Source of the DNA: Streptosporangiaceae bacterium
GTDB taxonomy: Bacteria > Actinomycetota > Actinomycetes > Streptosporangiales > Streptosporangiaceae
Length of the DNA: 8,034 bases
Direction: 5' to 3'
NCBI GenBank assembly: GCA_030040415.1
Contig: JASHTT010000127.1
Coordinates: 1 to 8,034, forward strand
Positions 1-5,406 of this stretch are shown one piece after another (within the stretch, counting starts at the first letter, position 1; every line of letters begins with the position of its first letter). Under the pieces are notes generated by a model that saw only the letters and a list, made by a program, of their open reading frames with translations, searched no databases and was not told where the DNA came from. Both the position numbers and the translations under genes were made by a program.

Positions 1-28
1 TCAGGCCGATGTACAGCAGGTCTTGCAT
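1..28 (-). CDS. 5' end of a truncated small-protein gene, possibly linked to a kdp operon
   Basis: Only the first nine codons lie in the window; they read MQDLLYIGL and continue off the left edge. The start is well supported: on the minus strand a GGAGGAG ribosome binding site (33-39) sits just upstream of the ATG at 26-28. The short hydrophobic beginning suggests a small membrane peptide. From memory of actinobacterial genomes, very small proteins starting with a similar DLLYIGL-like string occur just ahead of kdpF/kdpA (high-affinity potassium uptake). That link is inference from nine residues. Any other small membrane protein is possible. Direct repeats at 75-100 lie upstream and could be its operator. 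Confidence 0.55.
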
Positions 29-54
29 GGCGCTCCTCCAAGCGGACTCCTAGA

Positions 55-69
55 CGATGCGGAGCATCG
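55..69. repeat. Perfect 6-bp hairpin in the leader of the left-edge gene
   Basis: CGATGC at 55-60 and GCATCG at 64-69 form a perfect stem around GGA. It lies between the direct repeats and the ribosome binding site, so it would be in, or at the start of, the 5' leader. There is no T tract, so it is not an intrinsic terminator. Confidence 0.35.
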
Positions 70-74
70 CTTCA

Positions 75-100
75 GTTAAGGGCGCTAAGGCGGCGCTAAG
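75..100 (-). promoter_or_regulatory. Direct repeats typical of an OmpR/PhoB-type response-regulator site
   Basis: GGCGCTAAG occurs exactly at 81-89 and 92-100, an 11-bp pitch, and a related GTTAAG lies at 75-80. Read on the minus strand toward the left-edge gene, the core is CTTAGCGCC repeated and then CTTAAC. Winged-helix OmpR/PhoB-family response regulators (for example PhoP, KdpE) bind direct repeats about 11 bp apart. The position, about 45-70 bp upstream of the ATG at 28, suits an activator. The identity of the regulator is not shown by the sequence. Confidence 0.4.
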
Positions 101-233
101 ACGGGTCCATGCGAGACCCATGCAGGCGGGCTCAGATTCCTAACGGAACCCATGCGCAGCGCAGCGCGAGAGCGGCGAGGCACCTTGGGGCCTGCTAGCC
201 CGGCTATGCGATCCCGGTCAATCTCCCCAAACG

Positions 234-299
234 GTATATTTCGTCAGACCCGGTACACGGGATACGTGTATTTCGTCAGGCCCTGCACATGGGATACGT
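234..299. repeat. Tandem duplication of a 32-bp unit
   Basis: Bases 236-267 and 268-299 match at 27 of 32 positions. The invariant parts are TATTTCGTCAG (237-247 and 269-279) and GGGATACGT (259-267 and 291-299). The first copy also contains an inverted repeat with the junction, TACACG (254-259) and CGTGTA (265-270). A further fragment, CGTGTATTTCGT, recurs at 445-456, identical to 265-276. No function is recognised; a regulator binding array or decayed element is possible. Confidence 0.6.
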
Positions 300-365
300 A
301 GCGGCGCACGCCCAGGGCGCCGTCAAGTGCCGCTCAAGCGGCTAACTTTGATCTTCATCAGGTCA

Positions 366-411
366 TGGGTGTGCGCTTGCTGGGGTTATGGCACCACTAA
401 ACGCACACCCA
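366..411. repeat. Perfect 10-bp inverted repeat with 26-bp spacer
   Basis: TGGGTGTGCG at 366-375 is the exact reverse complement of CGCACACCCA at 402-411. The spacer includes GGGGTTATGG. No T tract follows on either strand, so it does not look like an intrinsic terminator. It lies in the non-coding gap and could be a protein-binding dyad or the stem of an RNA. Confidence 0.5.
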
Positions 412-515
412 CGAGTAGAATTATCTGCGCTAAACAGGATAATTCGTGTATTTCGTTGCGGTTAAACGCGCGCAAGGGCGCGGCGGAGTCGCGGGCGCCG
501 ATGCAATGGCCTCAT

Positions 516-586
516 CCGCGCCGTCTGACGACGCGAAGCGTCACCCGCGCCGTCTGGAGAGGCGAAGCGTCACCCGCGCCCGTCTG
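516..586. repeat. 29-bp tandem repeat, about 2.4 copies, just past the aminotransferase stop
   Basis: Copy one (516-544) and copy two (545-573) match at 26 of 29 bases. A third partial copy (574-586) repeats CCGCGCC then CGTCTG with one extra C. Each full copy has CCGCGCCGTCTG and GCGAAGCGTCAC. Copy one contains the hairpin GACGC-GAA-GCGTC (530-542). The array lies 16-86 bp downstream of the aminotransferase stop codon, so it would be in that gene's 3' untranslated RNA. Confidence 0.6.
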
Positions 587-601
587 TCGGTCCGACCCTG
601 G

Positions 602-1918
602 TTAGCCCTGGAGATCCGCGAGGATCTCGGTGAACCGGTCGAGGGCGGCGGCGATCCAGGGCAGCCGCACCGGGTCGGCGGCGGCCAGCGCCTGCTCGCG
701 CTGCTCGTCGGTATCGCCGTAGAGCAGTCCGGTGGCCAGCCGCAGCCGCAGCGAAGTCTCGTCCTCGCCGAACGCGCTGCCCGGCAGCGTGGCTGCGCCG
801 TACCGGTCGAGCAGCAGCCCAGCCAGGCCCGACCCGGTGCACACGCCGAAGCGCTGCCACAGCGTCTCGCGCCAGGGTGCGAGATCTGGGTAGAGATAGA
901 ACGCCGCCTGCGGCGCGGACAGCTCCAGTCCGGCCGCGGCGCAGATGCGCGCGACAGCCAGGCTCACCGCCGCGTGCAGCGACCGGCTCCGATCGACTCG
1001 CTCGGCAAGCTCGTCGGGTTCGGCGAATGCCACAGCCGCTGCCTGCTGCACCGGACCGGCGGGAGCGGACCAGATCTCGCTCGCGATGCCGAGCAGCTTG
1101 TCGCGCAGCACGTGTCCGGCCGCGCCGTCTGGCATCCTGGCGACGCCAATCCGCCAACCGCCGACCGACAGTGTCTTGCTGAGCGCGGTGCTGACGATCG
1201 TCCGCTCGGGCGCGACGGCGGCGGGGCTGAGGAACGCCGCGCCGGGGTCGTGCACCAGGTCGCGGTAGATCTCGTCACTGATGATGATCAGGTCGTGCCG
1301 CTCCGCGACCTCGCACACATCGCGGACAGCGCGGGGGCTCGCGAGCCGCCCCGTCGGGTTGTCCGGCAAGGTCACCAGGACAGCGCCGATGCGGCGGCCA
1401 CCGGCCGCGTGGTTGGCGGTCACCACCCGGTCAAGCTCTGCGGGGTCGCAGACGCCGCCCTGGCCGGCCGCGGCGGCCACGAAGTGCGGAGTGGCACCGA
1501 TCAGCCGCGCCTGCGCCGCGTAGCTCACCCAGCTTGGCCGCGGCACAGCAATGTCCGCGCCGATCGCCAGCAGCATGGCGAACAGCAGCGACTTGCTACC
1601 GGGACCGGCGACGACGCGGTCCGGATCGGTAGGCAGGCAGCGCCTGCTCCAGTAGCCGGCCGCCGCCGTGCGCAGCGCCAGCGTGCCGGCGACCGGCCCG
1701 TAGCTACCCTGTGCTGCCGCGTCCGCGAGTTCGGCGGTCAGCGCGGGATGGACGGGAAGTCCGGACTCGCCGAACGCCAGCGGCAGCACCGGCTCGCCGC
1801 GCAGCCGCCGCGCCGCAATCACCTCGTTGGCCGCGAGCGTCGCGGACACCGGGACGTGGCCGTTGCCTTCGTAAGACCGGGAGTGTTCGGCGAGGGCAGC
1901 CGTGCCGGCCGGGGGCAT
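602..1918 (-). CDS. PLP-dependent class I/II aminotransferase
   Basis: The 438-residue protein is a fold-type I aminotransferase that moves an amino group between an amino acid and a 2-oxo acid in the cytoplasm; the substrate is not predictable. The motifs, in order, are: GSYGPVAGTLALR (71-83); GPGSKSLLF, the PLP-phosphate turn (105-113); the cofactor-stacking aromatic around PSWVSYAAQ (128-136); PDNPTGRL with Asn187; SDEIYRD with Asp215 for the PLP nitrogen; SALSK-type TALSKTLSVGGWRIG with Schiff-base Lys248 and Arg256; and the carboxylate-binding region LRLRLATG near Arg391/393. Length is normal for the family. The start at 1918 is chosen because AAGGAG (1926-1931) lies seven bases upstream; a frame opening further up, at 2062, has no such site and crosses the control region. 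It is divergent from a LysR gene, which probably regulates it. Stop is TAA. Confidence 0.9.
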   Translation of the reverse strand: MPPAGTAALAEHSRSYEGNGHVPVSATLAANEVIAARRLRGEPVLPLAFGESGLPVHPALTAELADAAAQGSYGPVAGTLALRTAAAGYWSRRCLPTDPDRVVAGPGSKSLLFAMLLAIGADIAVPRPSWVSYAAQARLIGATPHFVAAAAGQGGVCDPAELDRVVTANHAAGGRRIGAVLVTLPDNPTGRLASPRAVRDVCEVAERHDLIIISDEIYRDLVHDPGAAFLSPAAVAPERTIVSTALSKTLSVGGWRIGVARMPDGAAGHVLRDKLLGIASEIWSAPAGPVQQAAAVAFAEPDELAERVDRSRSLHAAVSLAVARICAAAGLELSAPQAAFYLYPDLAPWRETLWQRFGVCTGSGLAGLLLDRYGAATLPGSAFGEDETSLRLRLATGLLYGDTDEQREQALAAADPVRLPWIAAALDRFTEILADLQG

Positions 1919-1959
1919 CGCGGAACTCCTTGCTGCGGGGCAAGTCCTCTTCACGGTTA

Positions 1960-2003
1960 AGCCAGCGGCTGCAGTGCTTCTGGTACGCACACCTCCGCTG
2001 GCT
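1960..2003. repeat. 9-bp inverted repeat in the aminotransferase leader
   Basis: AGCCAGCGG (1960-1968) and CCGCTGGCT (1995-2003) are perfect complements separated by 26 bases. The repeat lies between the proposed aminotransferase promoter (2026-2055) and its ribosome binding site (1926-1931), so the stem would form in the 5' leader. No T tract follows it in the direction of transcription. It may be a second protein-binding dyad or a leader stem. Confidence 0.4.
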
Positions 2004-2013
2004 CTGACCAGCA

Positions 2014-2042
2014 TCGCTTGTGCCAACCATAAGTGCAAGCGA
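2014..2042. promoter_or_regulatory. Candidate LysR operator dyad between the divergent genes
   Basis: TCGCTTG (2014-2020) and CAAGCGA (2036-2042) form a perfect 7-bp inverted repeat around 15 bases. LysR-type regulators bind interrupted dyads in the intergenic region shared with their divergent target. The dyad encloses the candidate minus-strand -10 TATGGT (2026-2031), so binding here could directly control the aminotransferase promoter. Assignment to the neighbouring regulator is inference from position. Confidence 0.5.
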
Positions 2043-2055
2043 GGATTCCTGTCGC
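2026..2055 (-). promoter_or_regulatory. Candidate aminotransferase promoter
   Basis: On the minus strand, GCGACA (complement of 2050-2055) is followed after 18 bases by TATGGT (complement of 2026-2031). The -10 fits the actinobacterial TANNNT rule and the -35 matches four of six bases of TTGACA. This gives a leader of about 100 bases before the ATG at 1918. The match is modest. Confidence 0.3.
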
Positions 2056-2070
2056 AGAGCATAAGACAGG

Positions 2071-2081
2071 CTTACGCTAAG
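2071..2081 (+). promoter_or_regulatory. Palindrome overlapping the likely -10 of the LysR gene
   Basis: CTTA-CGC-TAAG (2071-2081) is a perfect palindrome with a 3-bp centre. It contains TACGCT (2073-2078), a TANNNT-type -10 that ends seven bases before the ATG at 2086. That spacing puts transcription start at or very near the start codon, so the mRNA may be leaderless. Binding by the regulator here would give the negative autoregulation common among LysR proteins. Confidence 0.35.
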
Positions 2082-2085
2082 AAGC

Positions 2086-3000
2086 ATGTTGGACGTGCAC
2101 CGGCTGCGGATGCTGCTCGAATTTGCCGAGCGCGGCACGATCGCCGCCACTGCGGCGGCGCTCGGCTACACACCGTCCGCTGTGTCGCAGCAACTGGCGG
2201 CGCTGGAGCGGGAGGCAGGCGTGCCACTGCTCGACCGGACGCCGCGAACCGCCCAGTTGACCGACGCAGGACGGCGGCTCGCATCGCACGCGGCCGAGAT
2301 CCTGGCGATGGTGGAGGCGGCTGAGGCGGACCTCGCGGCACCCGAACCAGCCGGCCGCGTCGCCATCACCGCGTTTCCCACAGCGGCCGTGGCCTTCGCG
2401 CCCGCGCTGACCCGTGCCGTGCGCGCGCATCCGGGCCTCCGCCTGCTGCTGCGCCAGACCTATGGCCGGGAAGTGCTTCAGCTGATCAGGGCTGGACAGG
2501 TAGACGTGGCGATCTTGGACGACTGGACGGGTCGGATGGCTGGCTGGCAGCAGCCGGCGCTTCGGTTCTACCCGCTGGTGACAGATCCGCTCGTGCTTGT
2601 CGTTCCGCGTCGTCACTGGGCCAGCGACCCCGCCGAGCCCGTCGAACTGCTCAGGCTGCGGGACGAGCCGTGGCTGGCGCCGCCGGTCGGCGAGGCGTCG
2701 CGGCGAGCCGTCGACCAGGTGCTGGCCGCGGCCGGCGGGGTAGCGACCGCGCCGTCAGAATTCGAGGGGCTGGCGACGATCCTGAGCCTGGTCGCGCGCG
2801 GTATCGGGATCGCGATCCTGCCCCGGCTGACGCTGGCCGGCGGGGACAGCCGAGTCGCGGTCAGGGACCTGCCCGGGACTAGCCCGGCCAGGAGCCTGTA
2901 CGCGGTAGCGAGGGCGTCCTCAACCGGCCGTCCGGCTGTCGCGGTCATCATCGAGGCTCTGACGGCCGCCGCTCGCGGCCTGGCCGTCGCGGCTCATTAG
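2086..3000 (+). CDS. LysR-family transcriptional regulator
   Basis: The 304-residue protein has the normal LysR length. Residues 1-60 form the winged helix-turn-helix: LRMLLEFAERGTIAATAAAL, then GYTPSAVSQQLAALEREAGVPLLDR, followed by LTDAGRRL. A linker helix runs to about residue 85. From about residue 90 it has the periplasmic-binding-protein-like effector domain, with RVAITAFPT at 91-99, GQVDVAILDD at 137-146 and VARGIGIAILPRLTL at 236-250. The ATG at 2086 matches the usual family start (few residues before the HTH), but only a weak AAGAAG precedes it; a -10-like TACGCT seven bases upstream suggests a leaderless start. It is divergent from the aminotransferase, the classic arrangement for a LysR activator and its target. 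The ligand cannot be deduced. It ends 19 bp from the convergent arcA stop. Confidence 0.92.
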   Translation: MLDVHRLRMLLEFAERGTIAATAAALGYTPSAVSQQLAALEREAGVPLLDRTPRTAQLTDAGRRLASHAAEILAMVEAAEADLAAPEPAGRVAITAFPTAAVAFAPALTRAVRAHPGLRLLLRQTYGREVLQLIRAGQVDVAILDDWTGRMAGWQQPALRFYPLVTDPLVLVVPRRHWASDPAEPVELLRLRDEPWLAPPVGEASRRAVDQVLAAAGGVATAPSEFEGLATILSLVARGIGIAILPRLTLAGGDSRVAVRDLPGTSPARSLYAVARASSTGRPAVAVIIEALTAAARGLAVAAH

Positions 3001-3019
3001 CCCGAGCCAGTGCCCGGGG

Positions 3020-4237
3020 TCAGGCGTCCCGCTCGATCGGGCACGTCATGCACCGCGGCCCGCCACGGCCGCGGCCAAGCTCGCCGCCGCGGATCGCGAT
3101 AACTTCGATCCCGTTGTCGCGCAGGTAGGTGTTGGTAGTCACGTTCCTTTCGTAGGCGACCACCCTGCCGGGCGCCAGCGCGAGCACGTTGCACCCGTCG
3201 TCCCACTGCTCGCGCTTGGCGGAGTGCACGTCCTGGGTGGCAGTCAGCACCGTTATCTTGGGCAGGCCGAGCGCCGCCGCCATGGCATCGTGCATCTGCT
3301 CGGGCAGGTGCTCGGTGACCTTCAGGTCGTTCGGGCCGCTGCCCGGCTCGACCGTGTAGGCGGGCAGCATGCCCATGCCCGCGTACTTCACGAACACTCC
3401 GTAGTCGGCCATCGTCAGGACCGTGTCCAGGTGCATGAACGCGCGCGCCTTCGGCATGTCCACGGCCAGCACGCAGGACGCCTCGCCGGTCGAGAACAGC
3501 CGGTGCGCGAGCATCTCGACCGACTGCGGCTGGGTTCGCTCGCTCATCCCGATCATGACGGCACCGTTGCCGAGCACGAGGACGTCGCCGCCTTCCAGCG
3601 AGGCTGGGCCGCTGTCCGCGCCGTGGTACCAGACCTCGTGGGCACCGCCGGCGAACATGGGGTGCCACCGGTAGATGGCCTCGTCGTAGACGGTCTCCCT
3701 CATCCTGGCCCGCTTGTGCATGGCGTTCACCGACACGCCGCGGTAGATCCAGCAAGAGGTGTCCCGCTGGTACAGCAGGTTGGGCAGCGGTGCGAGCACG
3801 AAGCCGTCAGGGTCGAGCGACCGAAAGGCGATGCTGTGCGGTTCCTCGTCGAGGTCGGCGTACTCGCGCCTTGTTATCCCGCCGATAAGGAACGACGTCA
3901 GCACGGCCGGCTCCAGTCCGCCAAAGACGCGGCGCAGCGTGTCGACGGCGAGCGGTCCGTGCAGGCGGTGGTCGAATACCCGGTCGAGCACGTAGTTCCT
4001 GGCGTCGCCGATCGCCAGCGTCTGCGCGAGCAGGTCGGCGAAGTAGTGCACGGTGACACCGTCGGCGCGCAGCGCTGCGGCGAACTCGTCGTGCTCGGCC
4101 TGTGCCTCGGCCACCCACAGAACGTCGTCGAACAGCAGGTCCGCCGCGTTCTCCGGGGTAAGCCGCTTTAGTTCGAGGCCGGGCCGGTGCAGCACGACCT
4201 GGTGCAGTCGGCCGACCTCTGAGTCGACGTGAAACAT
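3020..4237 (-). CDS. arcA: Arginine deiminase
   Basis: This enzyme hydrolyses L-arginine to L-citrulline and ammonia (EC 3.5.3.6) in the cytoplasm, the first step of the arginine deiminase pathway. The 405-residue length is normal. Family signatures, in order: FHVDSEVGRLHQVVLHRPG at 2-20; LLFDDVLWV at 34-42; LPNLLYQRDTS with Asp159; LEGGDVLVLG with Glu215; FMHLDTVLTM with His269 and Asp271; EQWDDGCNVLALAPG at 343-357; and GRGGPRCMTCP with the nucleophile Cys396. All catalytic residues of the guanidino-modifying superfamily are present, which argues against a pseudogene. A purine run (complement of 4240-4245) is a weak ribosome binding site. The ornithine carbamoyltransferase, carbamate kinase and arginine-ornithine antiporter genes are not in this window. 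It lies 86 bp from divergent dapE and converges on the LysR gene. Confidence 0.95.
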   Translation of the reverse strand: MFHVDSEVGRLHQVVLHRPGLELKRLTPENAADLLFDDVLWVAEAQAEHDEFAAALRADGVTVHYFADLLAQTLAIGDARNYVLDRVFDHRLHGPLAVDTLRRVFGGLEPAVLTSFLIGGITRREYADLDEEPHSIAFRSLDPDGFVLAPLPNLLYQRDTSCWIYRGVSVNAMHKRARMRETVYDEAIYRWHPMFAGGAHEVWYHGADSGPASLEGGDVLVLGNGAVMIGMSERTQPQSVEMLAHRLFSTGEASCVLAVDMPKARAFMHLDTVLTMADYGVFVKYAGMGMLPAYTVEPGSGPNDLKVTEHLPEQMHDAMAAALGLPKITVLTATQDVHSAKREQWDDGCNVLALAPGRVVAYERNVTTNTYLRDNGIEVIAIRGGELGRGRGGPRCMTCPIERDA

Positions 4238-4311
4238 AATCCCCCAGTGTGCCCTTTCGCCTTGTGACTTTGCCCGGCAGTACCGGACCGGCGGTTCAGC
4301 GGGGGCCCGGT

Positions 4312-4323
4312 TATGCTGCGCCC
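4312..4323 (+). promoter_or_regulatory. Extended TATGCT -10 and leaderless start of dapE
   Basis: TATGCT (4312-4317) fits the actinobacterial TANNNT -10 and ends six bases before the GTG at 4324, so transcription would begin at the start codon itself. No Shine-Dalgarno sequence stands at the right distance. Leaderless GTG or ATG starts with this geometry are common in actinobacteria. No good -35 is seen. Confidence 0.5.
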
Positions 4324-5385
4324 GTGGAACTTGATCTTTCCCAATCTGCCGCCGAGCTCACCGCGCATCTCGTGGACGTTGAGTCGGTCAGCGGGGACGA
4401 GCGGGCGCTAGCTGACGCGATAGCCGCCGCACTGGCCGGCCTGTCGCACCTGTCTGTGCACCGGGACGGCAACGCGATCGTCGCACGCACCTCGTTCCGC
4501 CGAGCCGAGCGGGTCGTGCTCGCCGGGCACATCGACACGGTTCCGGTGGCTGGCAACCTGCCGTCTGTGCTGGATGGCGACATGCTGTACGGCTGCGGCA
4601 GCTGCGACATGAAGTCCGGGGTCGCGGTCCAGCTCCGGCTTGCCGCACAACTGACCGACGCGGCGCGGGACGTCAGCTACGTGTTCTATGACTGCGAGGA
4701 GGTCGAGGCCGAGCGGAACGGCTTGCTCCGGCTGTCCAGGAACAGCCCGGACCTGCTGGCCGGCGACTTTGCCGTGCTGCTCGAGCCCACTGACGCCGTC
4801 GTCGAGGGTGGCTGCCAGGGCACGCTGCGGGCCGACGTGGTAGCGCGCGGCAAGCGTGCGCACAGCGCGCGATCATGGCTCGGCAATAACGCGATCCATA
4901 ACGCGGGCGGCATCCTGGACGTGCTGCGCGCGTACCGGGCGCGCGAGCCGGTGGTAGACGGCCTCGGCTTTCACGAGGGCCTCAACGCCGTGGGGATCAG
5001 CGGCGGGGTGGCCGGGAACGTGATACCCGACGAGTGCACGGTGAACGTGAACTTCCGGTTCGCTCCGGACCTCTCGCCAGAGCAAGCGGCGCAGCACGTC
5101 CGGGAGCTGTTCGCCGACTGGGAGGTCAGGATCACCGACGTGGCCGGCGGTGCCCGCCCTGGCCTGGACCGGGCGTCGGCCGCGTCGTTCCTGTCCGCCG
5201 TGGGCGGGCCGGCCAGGGCCAAGCTCGGCTGGACGGACGTAGCCAGGTTCGCCGAGCTCGGCATCCCGGCGGTGAACTACGGACCAGGCGACCCGCAACT
5301 CGCGCACACCGCCAACGAGCACGTCCCCGTTGCCCAGGTCGGGCACTGCGAGGCGACGATGCTCGGCTGGCTGACCAGCGCGTGA
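4324..5385 (+). CDS. dapE: Succinyl-diaminopimelate desuccinylase
   Basis: This M20-family metallohydrolase removes succinate from N-succinyl-LL-2,6-diaminopimelate, the penultimate stage before meso-diaminopimelate for lysine and peptidoglycan. With GTG at 4324 it has 353 residues, the usual actinobacterial DapE length. Metal and catalytic residues are visible: GHIDTVP (His69, Asp71); CDMKSG (bridging Asp95); YDCEEVE (Glu125, general base, and Glu126); LLEPTD (Glu154); and LAHTANEH (His328). The dimerisation lid domain runs from about GTLRADVVARG (166) with RAHSARSWLGNNAIH (178-192). The GTG is preferred over an in-frame ATG at 4249 because homologues begin near ELDLSQSAAELT and the -10 signal sits just before the GTG. 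Cys94 and Cys124 lie next to metal ligands, where Ser and Asn are more usual. It is convergent with the protease gene, 21 bp apart. Confidence 0.92.
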   Translation: MELDLSQSAAELTAHLVDVESVSGDERALADAIAAALAGLSHLSVHRDGNAIVARTSFRRAERVVLAGHIDTVPVAGNLPSVLDGDMLYGCGSCDMKSGVAVQLRLAAQLTDAARDVSYVFYDCEEVEAERNGLLRLSRNSPDLLAGDFAVLLEPTDAVVEGGCQGTLRADVVARGKRAHSARSWLGNNAIHNAGGILDVLRAYRAREPVVDGLGFHEGLNAVGISGGVAGNVIPDECTVNVNFRFAPDLSPEQAAQHVRELFADWEVRITDVAGGARPGLDRASAASFLSAVGGPARAKLGWTDVARFAELGIPAVNYGPGDPQLAHTANEHVPVAQVGHCEATMLGWLTSA

Positions 5386-5406
5386 GCTAGCCGGGGGCCG
5401 CTCTCG

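Larger units (their letters stand above)
29..601. other. 573-bp gap without a supported gene, repeat-rich
   Basis: This gap follows the aminotransferase stop codon and precedes the truncated left-edge gene; both are on the minus strand. The open frames crossing it have no ribosome binding site, show no recognisable protein and are rich in Arg/Pro/Gly, as expected of antisense high-GC frames. It holds several separate repeats, listed individually, and an AT-richer section around 230-300 and 345-460. Small hairpins also occur: GGGTC/GACCC at 103-119, and GCCGCT/AGCGGC at 329-342 followed by a T-rich stretch. I see no tRNA, rRNA or known riboswitch. Confidence 0.6.

Noticed and set aside
29..300. 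c-di-AMP (ydaO) riboswitch ahead of a possible potassium transport gene
   Set aside because: On the minus strand I could not find the conserved riboswitch core blocks; only simple hairpins and direct repeats are visible.
234..586. Possible CRISPR array
   Set aside because: The 32-bp and 29-bp units are directly tandem with no spacers, occur in only about two copies, and no cas gene is present.
327..605. 92-codon plus-strand open frame in the left gap
   Set aside because: No ribosome binding site, no recognisable protein, and it crosses the inverted repeat and the 29-bp repeats.
446..1960. 504-codon plus-strand open frame
   Set aside because: It is antisense to the aminotransferase, whose PLP motifs are intact. 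The translated product is Arg/Gly/Ala-rich without domains, as expected from a stop-poor shadow frame in high-GC DNA.
1919..2062. Longer aminotransferase start at 2062
   Set aside because: It would add 48 residues with no homology to the family, cover the regulatory dyads, and lacks the AAGGAG site that supports 1918.
3224..4171. 315-codon plus-strand open frame
   Set aside because: Antisense to arcA, no recognisable motif, and no ribosome binding site; arcA has all catalytic residues.
4249..4323. Longer dapE start at ATG 4249
   Set aside because: The added 25 residues are not like DapE N-termini, and the -10 element lies inside this stretch.
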